This document shows, one piece after another, positions 1 through 15,000 of a stretch of DNA of 64,000 bases. The notes beneath the pieces were generated by a model. That model was given only the letters and a program-made list of their open reading frames with translations, was not told the DNA's origin and did not search any database. The stretch lies in contig OZ345360.1 in NCBI GenBank assembly GCA_977006965.1, positions 2,418,001 to 2,482,000 of the forward strand, written 5' to 3'. Both the position numbers and the translations under genes were made by a program. Source of the DNA: Phymatolithon calcareum (taxonomy: Eukaryota; Rhodophyta; Florideophyceae; Hapalidiales). Numbering within the stretch: position 1 is the stretch's first letter; each line of letters starts with the position of its first letter.

Positions 1-2
1 GA

Positions 3-3000
3 CCCGGGGATGAATTTCAAGTGCCGTCAAGAAGCGAGCCACTGCGCGTTGGTCTTGGCTTTCGCTTGATTGCCACCCGCACCGTCAAGGTCACGGGCTC
101 CGATGGAAGCAAGCAATGGACCCCGCCGGGAGGGTGGGATGCATGGCAGCGAATTTCCTTGCCATCTTTTTCACAGGAGGAGCAATCATCCATACTCAAC
201 CATCGCTTCCCGAGTATTACAGATTGTGTACCGCGTGTCTTGCGCGCTATTTCCGGCGTGAGCGCGAAAATTTTGCAAAGACGTCGCGCCCTCGACAGGG
301 AACCCACTCTGCGGGAGGCAGTGCGTATCTGCCAGCGATTGACACAGGCCCGGAAGGATGCACCGCAGGAGTTTTCTCCTGAACTTGCCCTGCTGGAGAC
401 GCTCGATAGTCTCGTACTTTGGGCGTCTGATGATGGCCTTCGACAAGATCTTATTGCCATCTGTTCGGAGGCTTGGTCCGTGCCTGCGCATGTGGGAGAC
501 GTTTTGTTGTCGGAGCGAAATCCGCCTGTTGTGAATTCCAGGGAGACGGTTCGTATCGGCAGGTTTCGAAGCCTTAAAAACTCCGAGGAAGCAGCAGCTT
601 CAGGGCGTAGGAAACTTGCTATGACAAAACATACGGCAAGAACACTTGAAAGGATTGCACGATGCGTCAGTGTGGGGGAAAGCGTCCTGCTGAATGGGGA
701 GACTGGAACTGGTAAGACGGCAACGTTGCAGGAATTGGCACGACTTTTGAACAAAAAGCTTGTTGTCGTCAACATGTCCCGGCAAAGCGACATCGGAGAC
801 TTAATCGGAGGCTTTCGTCCTTTTGAAATGGCAGCTGTTTTACCTGAGCTTGTAAAACGATTTGAGGAAGCATTTTGTAAGCATTTGTCGAGTAAAAAGA
901 ATGCACGTTTCCTTGATGCGTTACACAAGTCGGCTCGATCTCAGAGGCAGTCTGGACGTGCGCTGAGGCTCATGCATGGAGCCATGCAAGCAATACCTGC
1001 GTCAGTGCGAAATTCAAATTCTGATGCTGCTCTTGAATGGAGCCGAATTGAAAAAATGATTGCCAAGTTGGAGAAACTTATGCCGAGCATGGACGCTGCC
1101 TGGATCGGCAATGCAAAGTCAAGAGCAGATGAACAAGGACCAAATCCACCTCCTCGAAAACGACTACGGAGCAGCCCGCAGGCCGGCAATAACTCTGTAC
1201 TTGCGAAGGACACTGAGGACACTGGAAGAGAGGAGTCAACCGGCGAAAGAAAGAACAAAAATCGGCAAATCAACTTTGAGTATTCAGATGGAGCTCTAGT
1301 CTCTGCTCTTCGGGCAGGACATTGGGTGCTTCTGGACGAAATCAATTTGGCACCGGTAGAAGTGCTGGACTATTTGGTGTCACTTCTTGATCATGGCTCC
1401 CTCACTATCCCGAATGAAGAAGGTGAAACCGTGCACGCAGCGAAAGGATTTGCGCTATTTGCAGCAATGAATCCACCTACTGATTTTGGGAAGCGCCCCC
1501 TGTCGAAAGAAATCCGTTCAAGAGTGACAGAATTTTATATTGAAGACATCGACAACAAGGAGGACATTGCTCTTCTCGTCTCACAGCGCCTCTTCGGTGT
1601 GGATTTTTCGGAGCAACAAGCCCGTCGGCTTTCTACTGGCGAAGCTCGCCTCGCGCAGGACATCGCGGAATTTTACCTTGCGGTTCGACGACTGGCAAAG
1701 GATGGAACTGTGGACGATGCGTCAGGAAAATGTGCTCGCTTTAGCTTGAGGACTTTGTCGATAATGCTAAGTCACGCTGCTAGTGTTTCCAAACACATGA
1801 CGTCAAACGTGCAAGGGGAGAGACGTGCGGCATTTGAAGGTGCAATTCTTGCCTTTGCAACTCCATTGCCAAGAAGTGGACGCCCCTTTGTTGAGAAGCT
1901 TGCGTTGCAATATTTACTGCATGAGACCCATCCAAACAAGAAAAGGAAGAAGGGTCTCAGTAAGCAAATGCGACTCCCGCAAGGCTCGTCGTCGTGCGTC
2001 GTGGCTGGATTTCCAATTGAAACGCTAAAATCATCGAAAGTCAACATCAACGAATCTCTCAATTTTGTGGTCACAGCGGCTGTGACAGAAACTCTTGTTG
2101 ACGTCTGCCGTGCACTAACTTATGGAGTGACGAGGGTCCCAATTTTACTGCAGGGGCCAACTTCCGCAGGGAAGACATCTCTCGTTTCTTACTTGGCTTC
2201 ATTAACTGGAAATCAGCTTATCCGAATTAACAATCATGAGCATACAGATCTTGCGGAGTATCTTGGATGTTACGTTGCTGATGACCGCGGTTCTCTTGTC
2301 TTTAGAGAAGGGCCTTTGGTGCGCGCTGTTAGGGAGGGGCTTTGGGTCGTCTTAGATGAGCTGAATCTAGCACCCCCAGAGGTATTGGAATCCCTGAATC
2401 GCCTTCTCGACGATAACAAAGAAATTCGAATTCCGGAAACAGGCGAGGTCGTCAAGGCGCATAAGAATTTTACACTTTTTGCAACTCAAAATCCTCCAGG
2501 TATATACGGCGGTCGAAAAGAGCTATCCCGTGCGTTTCGTGGTCGCTTCATTGAAATTCAAGTAGACGAACTGCCGGACGTCGACCTTATTGAAATTATC
2601 GAGCGCCGATGTGAATTGCCGAAAAGCTTTGCGATAAAGATGGTTGCGGTTATGCGGGAATTGCAAACAAGAAGACGAGTATCTCGTCTGTTCTCGGGTA
2701 AAAGTGGTTTCGTCACTGCAAGAGATCTATTTCGGTGGGGTGCAAGAAGACCACTGTCAAGGGAGGATTTGGCGGTGCATGGATTTTTCCTCCTGGGCGA
2801 GCGAGCTCGAAATATCGCGGAAAGAGGTATAGTCCGTGATGTTCTGATCGCAAAAATCGGAGTAGACGCCAGTGTACTTAATGATTCAATCTTGTATGGT
2901 CATCTATTGAACCCAAGCTATCCCATCGAGGTGAACCTGCCTGGCTGCACCACTTCTGATTCCAATGCGTTTAAGGAGCTCCTTGCGAAAAGCATGTCCG

Positions 3001-6000
3001 AACTTCAAATCGCTAATACTCCGCACATGGCCAGAATGATTTCTCTTCTCTTGCATTGCGCATCGAACAACGAACCTGCTCTTTTGGTTGGACCGACTGG
3101 AAGCGGAAAGACATCGGCGTGTTCGCTAATAGCGCGGATCATGAAGTCCGAATTGCTGTCTGTCAATTGTCATCGGCACACAGAGTCCTCCGACTTGGTG
3201 GGAGGGTTTCGACCGGGGCGTAAAAGTGACGATAATGCCCCTCTTTTTGTGTGGACAGACGGACCATTGGTGCAAGCAATGAGGAACGGAGACTCTTTTC
3301 TCATGGATGAAGTCAATATGGCTGATGATGCAGTTGTCGAGAGGCTCAACGCTGTGCTCGAGCCAGGTCGGACACTCATGCTATCCGAAAAAGGCTCTGA
3401 TTCCGACACCGTTGTGGGGCACTCCAGTTTTCGGATTTTCGCAACAATGAACCCTGGTGGTGATTTCGGCAAGAAAGAGCTGTCGCCCGCCCTGAGAAAT
3501 AGATTTACAGAAGTCTGGATTCCGTCCGCTTCAGCTTTGGAAGACTTTTTGCCTGTTGTGCAAAGTCGCATTGTCATGAGCGAAGATGAAAGAACGAATC
3601 TTCAGCTAAAGACCGCTCAGGAAGCTCTGAGACGTTTCTTATCGCGCATGTCTGAAGCGCAGCATAGTGATTCTCTTTTTGCGAGCTCTAATTTTGGGCT
3701 GAAAAATCAGGTTATGTCTCTGCGAGATATAACTGCATGGAGTAACTTCATCCAACAAGCGACCATCAAGTGTGGCCTTCACGCGATGCTGGCGTTTGCA
3801 CATGGGGCACGTCTTGTCTTCCTGGATGGCTTGTCTGTGGGGGCGAATGCAGTGTTCGGTAAAGAGTCAGAAGCTGAGCTGTGGAGCAAAGTACTCGAAG
3901 AAGTACCGGATTGCCTCCGAGATGAAGCGAAAAAAGCACGATTCGATTGTGGGACGACCGAAATTTCGAGAACCGAGAATGGCTTGCAGATTGGACCCTT
4001 TTGTCTGGAATCGGCCCTTGACAGAAGACCTTCCCATCTTTTAGAGCACTCTTTTTCCATGGCCGCACCGTCAACTCTTCGGAACGTTGGCCGTGTTGTT
4101 CGAGCAATGGCAGTGGATTCTCGCCCCATCCTCCTTGAAGGTCCACCTGGTGCGGGTAAGACATCTCTTATCTGCGCACTCGCACGCTCCGCTAACATGC
4201 AGCTTTCACGGATCAATCTCTCCGAGAGTACCGAAATGTCTGACTTGATCGGTGGGGATATTCCGGGGCCCGCCACTGGACAGTTTTGCTTTCGAAGGGG
4301 TGAGCTGCTCAGAGCAATTGAAGGAGGGTCTTGGGTGCTCTTGGATGAAATGAATTTGGCATCTCAGTCCGTTCTTGAAGGACTTAATTCTTTACTGGAT
4401 CACCGAAGGTCCGTCTTTATTCCTGAGCTGGCGTCTGAAATTGTTGCTCACAAAAACTTCAGAATTTTCGCAGCACAGAATCCTGCTCGCGAGGGATGCG
4501 GACGACGAGGTCTGCCACAGAGTTTTCTAAATCGTTTCACGAAAGTCTCCGTGGAAGCGCCATCCAATAATGATCTTGTGCTCATTGCAGCTGCCACTCA
4601 TCCAAAACTCGAAAAACAGCAGATTGAAAAAGTCGTTCGTACATTAAGTCTTTTGAAAGAACACTTTGCAAACATGACCGGTGGCGGGAAAACAGCAGAG
4701 TTCGGCCTTCGTCAAGTGTTGAGGTGGTGCCAGCTGTTGGATGTAGGGGGGCGGGTTGCGCCGGATGCAGAGCTATGTTTTGACGTAATTGTTTTGCAGG
4801 GTCTAATGAACAACGCAGAGCGAGATGCTGCTAGAAAGATCTTCTGCCTTGTGTTTGATCGGTCGGGTAGCATTTTGCCGAAAACTCCCTCCTTGAGACT
4901 TGTCAACAGCTCACATGTTCGCTTTGGTTGGTCCGTCGTGAGACAAGGATCGCATTTGAACTTTTCGTCTCTCGGTGGGTTCAACCCAAGCGTGAGCACA
5001 GCAAGAACTCGCTGTTTACAAGCCTTGGCTATTGTTGTGAATGCCGGATGGCCCTGCATTATAACTTCTGACTCGGGCATTGTTTCATCGTCGGAATCAG
5101 TTTGCGCAGTAGAATCTTTCGCTGCGTTGTCTGGTCAAAAGCTTCTCAAATTGAAAGGAGGCTCTTTTCTTGATGCGGATGATCTACTCGGCGGCTATAC
5201 GCAGCAAGACACACAAGGCGAGTTGTGCAGATTGAAAATGCATTTTTTGTCAATTTATGGCGAGATACTGAATACAGGATTTGCCACTCAGTCGTTATCT
5301 TGGGTGAGGCAACAGTCATTTCATGATTTGGAGGTGTCTGCCTCAAGAATTTTTTCAATGCAAACCGATTTCGAACCCAGCGAGCATGGTCAAAGCCAAA
5401 TGAAAGGAGTCGTAAATCTTCTGAGGAAATCTGTGGCATTGCTATCATCTTTTGTCGGTGATGACTGTACGGTGCAGCAGCTTGACACGATATCTGCTGA
5501 CATTGAGAAGCTATCCAACCGTATTGCACATCCTGATGAGAAAGTACCCCCAACATTCTGCTGGGAAAGAAGCGAGCTTGTTCGTGCAATAGAAAGAGGA
5601 GACTGGGTATTGCTTGAAGATGCAGATCAATGCTCACCCTCTATTCTGGATAGACTGAATCCTCTTCTCGAACTTTCTGCGCATCCACCGTCAAGTGCAG
5701 TTTCGGCAGAAAAGGGACTAACCTCTGAGCCAGTCTTGCTTCCGGAAGCACCTCCTAATCCCGATGGGTCTCCTGCCGTAATCTCAGCCCATCCTAATTT
5801 TCGACTTTTCTTGATTGCTGATGATGCAAATGGTACAAGACTCTCGCGGGCCATAATTGATCGATCTATCACGCTCAAACTTGGCGAAGAAAAGTCGTCT
5901 GTGGAAGAAATGCGTGATGCGCTTGTGGGATCAATGCGTTTGTCGCAAAGGTGTTTTGCTTGCAAGTCTAGACTTGCTGAAATTTCTCCGCTTGGCGCCA

Positions 6001-9000
6001 ATGAAAGCTTAGTTCCTTCGTCTCTACCTCTCAAGGGCAAATGCCAAGAGTCACCCGAACTTCGTGCAGTGGCAAGTGTCGTATGTACAGGAATTTCAGA
6101 CTTTTGCTTAATGTACGAACAATCATTGAGAAGTCGGGATGTGTACCTGTTGCACTTGGCTTTCAGAGTACAATCGGAAGTACCCGATCTGAAGGCTTTG
6201 GAAAATATTTCTTTGTCACCATCATGGTCTATTGCAGATCCAGTTCCCCAGTTTGGCAATTGGTTTAAGCCGGATGAACGACGACTAAGACCTGAACTTA
6301 CAGTATCGTTTGAGAGTTTCGTAGTATCTGCATTGTCTCAACTTTTTCTACTAGGATGCACGTCGAAAGACGATTTTCTCAATCGGCGACTACTCCTAAG
6401 CTCCGTCTGTACGAGCTCCATCGGCGTCTTGGCGAATTGTCCCGCAGATTCTCGTCACATGCCGAGCGAGCATCGATGGGATTTATGCTTCGATCCTTTG
6501 TATGGGTTGGACAGTGCTTGTCCTTTCGCCGTGAACCAATTCCATGTCACGAAAAACCAGCTTGCAAATGCCATTTGTTTCCGGTTTGATGTGTTGGTGA
6601 TTTCTCGCTTTTTGCAATCATGGAAGGATGCATGCAGCGAGAGCGAGAATATCTCTTTTGGAGCCGAAGCCACGACTTTGTTTACAACTTCGAAAAAGCA
6701 GTCTCATGTACCTGTTCAAGAAATGCGATCAAGAGATCCTGTTATTTTTCTCGGAAACGTGGCGTACAGAGTAGCACTGCTTCTTGTGAACATTGCTCAT
6801 AGTTTTCGAAGTGCTGTGGCTGCCAGGGCAGAGCTCCTGGAGGGGTGGATACTCCCCAACGAATCTACTTGGCTTCAGTTGTTCGGTGTTGCACAGCGGT
6901 TCATTGATTTTTTGCGTCGACCATGTAATTCTGCAGACAGAATTGCGTACAGTATGGTCCTTCTGCGACAAATTTGCAAAGCTTGCTCTGTGGTCGGCTC
7001 TGGAAATGTCGTCATCAATGGCTCGGATTTACAATTAATGTTGCAAGAGGTGCAAACGCTTTGTGGACAAAGGGCGAATTACGAACTATTCAAACCGGCC
7101 CTCCCGATTCCTCGAACTGAGGATGGTCTTCGAATTGAGCGCGACCTCATGACTTTGACTCTTAATGGCGTATGCGCACGTCTGTGCACCGCGAGGCAAT
7201 CTGTGTCAAAGGCTTTAGTGAGTCTTTCGACACCTGTTTCTGAGGATGATGATAAAGTTGCTCTGTCAATTCATCGGCTGAAGGGTCTCCTTCAAGACAG
7301 TGCGATAGGCCCTGAAGCAACGCGGTCATCGTCTGAAGAAGGAATAGAATTCCCTCTCTGGAAATATATTCGTTCAGTCAGCTTCGAAAACATGGGGCAT
7401 GCTCTGTTGATTAGACTGCAGGAAAGCGAAATGCAATGCGATGTGAACGGGCTGTATTCTGAATTGCGCAGATTGTCTGAGAATGCTCTTCTTGAATTTT
7501 CCCTCAATCCAGTGTCTCCTCTGAGCGCGCAAATTGCGATGCAAAGGATGTCATGGATGTTTTCATCCTCTGTTCCTGACCTAAAGCATATATCAGAGCT
7601 TATCATTGAATCAAGTATTTCCTGGCACAAGGTTTGCAACTTGAACCTAAGCGCAGAATTATGCAACCGAAGTGCAGAATATTTGTACCGCAATTCAGTG
7701 GCCTCTGATCCGCTAGCGAACAGTCTCTTGAGTTTTTATCGCAAGGAAAGTGATTCACAGCATTCGGCAAATTCTTTCCCTCCACATGAGGTTGTTGCTG
7801 CCGCTTGTACATTGATTTCCGGTTATTCACTGGCCGGACCGGATGCGTCATCGCCTGCATGGCAATTGCGAATTCACCATCTGTTTAATTCATTGTACTC
7901 ACTGCGTTTGTTAACCTCGGAAGTGCCCCACTTTCAGAGTATGCCAAAAGGCGGACAGAATGTCTTACCGAGCTTGTCATGTGCAAGGTCTTTGTGCGAG
8001 GAAGTTTTGGGCGCCCCAGCATTGCAGACTCTTAAAAATTGTCTTCAAGTGCAAACCGCTCTGCGAAATGCGAGCAGGCTGTTGCAAGATAATTCAGCAC
8101 TGAACAACGCGCCGCATGCATTGTTTTTTCTCGTCACAGGGTTTTTGTGGGTTGTTACTGGTGCCATTCGAGTTGAAAAGGCATGCAATGATCTTGAACA
8201 CTTGTACGGTATAGATCCTTCGACGTATGCAATGGAGGAAGCTAAGTTTTTCGCGTCGAGATGTCAAGAAAGTGCCGCCTTTGAGTTGGCATGTGATGCC
8301 TCCTCTTTTGTGAAACTCGGTGGGGACGATTTGCAAACAAGTGTACCAAGGTTGAGGGCATCGGAGGGGAAGAAGTCTGCTTTCGAACATGCCATTCATC
8401 GAAGTTCGCAGGTTATCCATCGTCCACAAGAATTTGCTTCATTTAGTGCGTTTGTTAGCGCGGTGACAAGAATTCGAGAGCTACTTTCTGAGCAATCGCT
8501 CGTATGGAAGCTTTTTGACATCGCATTGGAAGGTTCATATGTTTCGGGCTCCCTAAATTTTGTCAAGAAACAATTGCACGAAGGCGTCCTGATGTTGTTC
8601 GAAAAATCGTGCGAATCTTTGGAAGTTGGAGGAGAGCTTGGTCATTTCAGAGATATCGGAGGAAACTTTGCCCGTGGTCTTCGAGAGGTCCAGCATGGGT
8701 CTTTGGTAGCTCTGAAAGGGCTCTCTGTTGCTATTTCAGAAATGAACGAAAGGAAAAAGCTGAGGACATTATCTGTCCATGATTTACTTTTGTTTCCACG
8801 GTCAGCGTTTTCCGATGGGCGCGACTCGGTGGAAGTTGTAAATCGCTTGCAAGTCAATCATCTGCAAGGTAATATTCAGGCGAAAGCCGTCCGGTTCATG
8901 TTTCTGCACTGCGAGGCGTTTCGAACTCATGTGCTTCCTGCGGTAAGGAAATGTTTCAGTGGAATCGTCTCAAACTGGAAGTCGGCACAGCTCACGGAAG

Positions 9001-12000
9001 AGTCTGAAGAAAAGGTTCGTAATTCCCTTTTTGTAATCAAAGAAAAAACTAGAATGGAAGACATGCCAGGAATGGGCGAGCTCCACTGTCTCGAAAACGA
9101 CGAGGAGGAGGACTTTGCATTCCACTTCGGCGTCGACATCGCTGAAGTAGATCAACTTCTTACAGGGTCTGCCAATGCAGAAGCTGGTGAAGACAGCTTC
9201 CCAACGAATGCAGAGAAGTCGCTGGAAGTGGATACAAACTCCGTATTGGACGTTTCCGAGTTTTGGAACCATCATTCAAGTTGTTTCCTTAATTCGCGGA
9301 AAGAAGACCTGGCGACCGAGAAGGAAAGCGAAAATATATTTAGAAGTCTTCTCTGTGCCCTGGGAAGCATTGTCAGTGACACTCTCTTTGCTCAAAATGA
9401 CAGTGGAATATGCAGTTCTTCCATTGCGTCATGTCTTCTTTCTTCAAGAATATCTGGGCATGCCGAGCATATCGCTGAAGCCCGGGAAATGGGCAGCAAA
9501 GACCCAGCTTCCTCCAAAACGTACAACTTCTACAAGCACAGTAATGTCGCTGAGGTTTCGAAAATGAAAACCGTTCTTCGGCAATTAATTCATCGCATCG
9601 CGGCTGTGCAGTTGCACTTTCGTGATGACGATGGAAATCATCCTGTCCTTAACGTTGTAACGGACGCTGCCGAACGCGCTTTGAAAGCATGTGATATTAC
9701 GACATCACTAGGCCCTCTAGTCTCTGTTCTGGAGAATGTGATTCGAAAAGCTGATGAATGGCAAAGGCTATTTGCAACAAAGGCTCTATCTCTGGCGGAT
9801 GAGGCAAAGCTTCTCTCCAAACTGGCGCTACGGTGGCGACGTATGGAAGTTGACTCTTGGCCGAAGCTTCTGAACAGTCGCGAAGAGCTTGCTAAGCAAA
9901 GAGCAGAGAAGTGGTTCTACCATTTGTATGATGGTTTAATTGGTAATGACGACAACCCTTATGATGGAGAAGAGAACCTGAACAGTGCCGTATCTACTAT
10001 GGACCAGTTCCTCCGCTCTTCGCCCCAAGGGGAATATGAGACAAGGATTGATATGCTTTTGTCAATAAGTGTGCAGCTTGAAAGCAGTGAACTGATAGGC
10101 CATCAAAATCTTGGTCATTCGATTGCTGGCCTGTGTGCGTTCTACAGACAGTTTCTACCCAAGATTGAAGATGCCATCAGCATTGCAAAACGTCCGTTGG
10201 AAAAGAAAATGAACGATTTCGCACGTCTCTCAACATGGCATGGAACTGAATCTCTCGGTGCAGCTACCCGAATGACGAAGGGTGTGGAGAAAGAACTTGA
10301 ATACTTCAGGTTAAAGGCAAGATCTGAGAAGGTGCGCAGAAAACTGCATAAGCTATGTCGCGATGCGGATGCAATTTTGCGTGTTCCGGTGTTCAACGAA
10401 ATTGCGAAGCAGATTAAGAAAAACGGATTTGTCGACTTGTCCACGGAACTCTCAGGGCGAATCATCGCTTCAGCGCAAGATAATCAAAATGCGAAGCACC
10501 CAGCTTTGACAACTATCCTCATTGACCAAGAATTTGAGATCCTGTCTCAAGACTTCACTCTCGGTGTGGGTGATCTTTCTTTGTTTTGCTCTTCGTCACG
10601 GTTGTCCAAGATGTCTACTCTTTGTAAGCGAATGCAGGAGATTAGCACTGCGTCTACATGTTCTAATATCTTCGCGGCGAAACAGGCTGAAGTATCGAGT
10701 GCTCTGTTGCGCAGTGCGATAAGATCGCGTGCTTTAGATCTGAAGCAATCGACGGATGCCGGTGTCCAAGTTAAAAAACGAGCCTTTGTGGAGCTGTTAC
10801 GGGCTCTGGAGAAAATTGGAGTGTCTCCTTTCGAAAAGCCAAGCATGAAGAAGAGATCCGAACCGTCTTTCTGGTTGGGAGTGAAGTCTCCTTTTCGAGA
10901 CCCTGCAATATCTCAGACGGCTGACCACTTATTTTTCCACGTGGCTGGTCGGGTACAACGCCTTCGAGCTGTTTCCGATGGACGCGTTCGTAGCGCTGAC
11001 ATAACTCCTGAAGAGTCCAAAAAGTCAATGTCGTTTTCTGCTGATCTGTTTGATAAGTCGATTCTGCAACGTCAAAGCCTGTTGCTCGCTGTGTCCGCCA
11101 TGAACGATACCAAAGAAATTGTTGCGCAAATGTCTGATTTTCACATGGCCGCAGACAAATCGCCATGCCCATCCCTGTCGCTCGCAAAGCAACTCTTCGA
11201 TGTTGCAAATCGTGTCGAAAGCATCCAAAAGGATGTTTGTTTTGCATTAAGATGTGCTCAACAAGAAGTCAACAAAGCGGATACCATATCGCATGAAAAT
11301 GTGCAGACACTTGCTTCCGAAAAGTACTCATTGCTTTCCATCAGGCGATGCCTGCCTTTGGCAAAAGAAAGCGTGGTTGTACTGAGAAAGGCGAATTCCC
11401 TGCTGGTGAACTTTACCTCAGCGAAAGCAGTCGTGAAACTCTTGCAACTGTCGCGCACGAAGACACACTTGGTTACCCAAGTTCTTGCTACATCTTGCCT
11501 GGAGTCTCTGAATCATCTGAGAATGTTGCGTGACTCCTTGGAGAATGAGCTCGTTGCCGCTGAACGAGCTTCAAAGCTTTCATTGGCTAGTTCAACTCTT
11601 CGTTCGGTCGTTTCTTATATTCAAGAATCTGTAAGTGCCAGCGAATGCGCGTTGCAGGCATGCGCAGAGCCTCGGCCATTTACCGGGAACAACACTGAAC
11701 GACAGGCTGCTGAAATATTGCAGAAGTGCGAACTTGCAGTCGAATCGACATTGCGTTTCGCCCAGACAGTTATTGGAAAACAAGAATTGGCTGGTGAGCA
11801 AAATAGTTCTGTCTTTGGAAACACTGCTGAAATGAACGCAGAAGATGAGAGTACTGTCCAACCTAATATCCTTCGGCGAGGGCATGATATGTCAATCGAT
11901 GCTGGGAAGACAACGGGTGTATTGGCGCTGAAGAATGTTCTAATTGAAATTTTGGAACAAGTGGAAAAGGTCGATCGCTTTCGAAGCTATGATGCAGAAG

Positions 12001-15000
12001 CAGAAAAGCTCTCTTCATGTTTGTCTCAGATTCAGCTTGCCGTGCGCAACCTGGGCAATTTTATCATGTGCTATCTCAACTCGCTTGTTATTCCGTATTT
12101 TCGTTCTGTGTCCTCGTTTCATATGGAATCACTTGGCCTTTTAAAGACTGTAACTGCCCTCTTCATCGGAATTGCGGAAGAAGGGTTTTGTCGACCGCCT
12201 GAGCAAGAAGAAAATGTGGAAGACGATACACTTCCATCTGATGTGGATGGTACCGGATTTGGAGACGTTGGGGAAGGTGACGCCAGTTTGGCTAAAGATG
12301 TCAGCGAAGAAGTAGAAGACGAAGAACAGCTGCTTGGAATGCGAAACGAGAATAACGCTCCCAGTGATAAGAAGCAAGAAGAGAACGATGTGGATAAGGA
12401 TGCTGGTGTGGAAATGAGCTGTGATTTCGAAGGCGATCTGCAAGATATGGAAAGACCAGAACAAGACGAGATGAATGATACAGATGGAGACGGTGATGAA
12501 AAAGAGAAAGTGGAAGAACAATTTGGGGAAGGGCGTGATGAGGAAGCGATGGATATTGATGAGCGATTGTGGAATGACGATGATGAGGCTGCAGATCAAG
12601 GAAACGATCAGGCAGATTCCAATCAAGGTGACATCGAATCTGGGAAGCGTGACCTGGACGCCACTCTTACTGCTCGTGATAACTCGGAAAGTGATAGGCC
12701 CCAGCCCCAAAAATCAAAGCAGTCTGAAAAGACACGAAAGGACAACGAAGCAAACGAAGAGCCACGTGATGAACATGAAAGCGAAGTCGAGCCAGAACAT
12801 GGCGGGCAAGAAGTTGAGGAAGGCGCAGCAGACGGCAGCAACGCTGAAAACGAAGAGCGGTCGAACCGGAGACAATTGAAGCTGGGTGAAGATGAGGATT
12901 CGATGTCTGATGGAGAGTTTCAAGATGATATGAACGAAAACACTCCGCTTTTAGATGAGAAACCTGATGACGGAGAGGGCGCTGACACTTTGTCAGGAAG
13001 CGACAATGAAGGAGCTGATATGGATGGCGATGAAGCGATGCTTGGAACAAATGTGGATGGCCTAGGGCACGACTCTGCAAGCCCCGAGGTACAGGAAGGA
13101 AAACACGACAGCGAACTTGATGCCACTGTTAATGAAGACTTAATGAATGATCTGGAAGACGATTGCCTCGAAGACGATCAAGGCATACCGAACAATGTAA
13201 ACCCAGAAGGGCTTGATGACGAAATGAATATGGAGTCAGATATGCGCAGGGATGAACTCCCGCCAGAGCAGAGCCCTATAGATCAGGAGCATTCTGATTC
13301 CAACCCGAGTGCAGACCAAGGTTTGGATGCGGACGGAAAATCTCCAAGACAAAACATTCCCGAAGATAAGAATTTGCCGAACAGCAATCCTTTGAGTGGA
13401 GGAACCAAAACAACACCGGGGAGTCGAAATGAAGACAACATGAAGGAAAAGGCGTTACTGTTCTCAAATGCAGACGCCACTGGTGCCTCTAGTACAAGGA
13501 ACGAAGAGAGTGCCAGTGGAGAAGAAATGGGGCGTACGGGAGAAGGTGTAGAGACTGGCAAAACTTCTACATCGAGTTCTAATCCTGGGGCTGTTAGCCG
13601 GGCATCCGATCCTATGCCAAAGATGGAAGATTTTGAGCCTCAATCAGCACAACATGACCCTAATCCTTTCCGCGCTCTGCATGAGGGGCAACTAGGAGAC
13701 GAATGGGAAAAGAGGATGAACATTCTTGAAGATTTGGCAAAATCGCAAGATCTGAATGCGGACAGTAGCACCAAGAACGATTTTCCCGGCAGCAATGCAA
13801 GTTTGCATGAATTCGTGTCTGAAGCGGAGAAGAAACAGGAAAACGACAAGAGTGCGCTTGGACCAGCGACTGAGGACCAGCACGAAGCATTGTCCAAAAA
13901 AGGAGAAGAATCTGAGGACAATGCGATGGACATCGGCCATGCTGACGGAATTGAAAAGAGAGAAGAACTGAGGCAGGAGCATGATCCAAACCAGAAGTTG
14001 AACTCGAATGCTGTTCCTCCACCTTCTGAGAAACCAGATCTCGACGTAATGGACCGCATTGAGGCGCATGGCGAAGTTACAGACGGGACCACGGCACAGG
14101 CCATCATGGAGCATCCTCTTGTTACTGCAATGCGTTTATTAGAAGATATGTGCATCGAGAAGAGTGACACGACAGCGAGAAATGGAGATCTCTCAACAAA
14201 AAATGGACAAGAATCACAACCCGACAAAATGGATGATGAAAGTAATGGGCAAGATCAAGAAATGGTCGATGCACCTGTTGATGAACCCGCATCTGATACC
14301 CCTCCACAGTCCAATTTTGAAGAAACTGACTTCTGCGCTATGTGGCGAAAGCTGGAGCGTTTAACAGAGAACGATGCTGCTGCGCTTTGTGAGCAATTGC
14401 GACTGGTTCTCGACCCGACGGTCAGGTCAGGGCTCGCAGGGTCCTTCAAGACAGGCAAGCGCTTGGACATGAAGAAAGTGATTGACTTTGTTGCATCCGA
14501 TTTTCGGCGAGATCGAATATGGCTTCGCAGGGTTCGACCTTCTAAGCGTTCTTACGACGTTCTTGTCGCCATCGATGACTCCGAATCCATGTCAGAGTCA
14601 GGAGCTGGGGCTCTTGCGCTTGCCGGACTTGTTCTTCTACATTCTGCACTGTCGAAACTTGAAGTCGGCCGAGTAGGAATCCTCAAATTTGGAGCCGACT
14701 GCCACATTGTGCGAGACTTGAACGAAAGTCGTCCAATTGACGAAGGCCGGGGCGGTGATATTCTTTCACAGTTTTCTTTTTCCGAAAAGAAGACGAACAT
14801 TCAACAACTGCTGGTAACTTCTCAGGGTCTATTGCGGCAGAGTCGGGATGCTACAGCAGAAGACGATGTTCAGCTTATTTTCATAATTTCGGATGGAAAA
14901 CTGAGCGAGCGCGAGGAGTTACGCAAGCAACTTCGACTTATCTCGAGTGAAAATGTTTTGGTTGCATTCATTGTTGTGAACAGCAACGTCACAGAGAAAT

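Noticed and set aside
17-928. 303-codon minus-strand open frame inside MDN1
   Set aside because: Antisense shadow of a strongly conserved AAA+ coding region; Ser/Arg-rich translation with no domain. The same applies to many other antisense frames in MDN1, PI4K, golgin and Fanzor.
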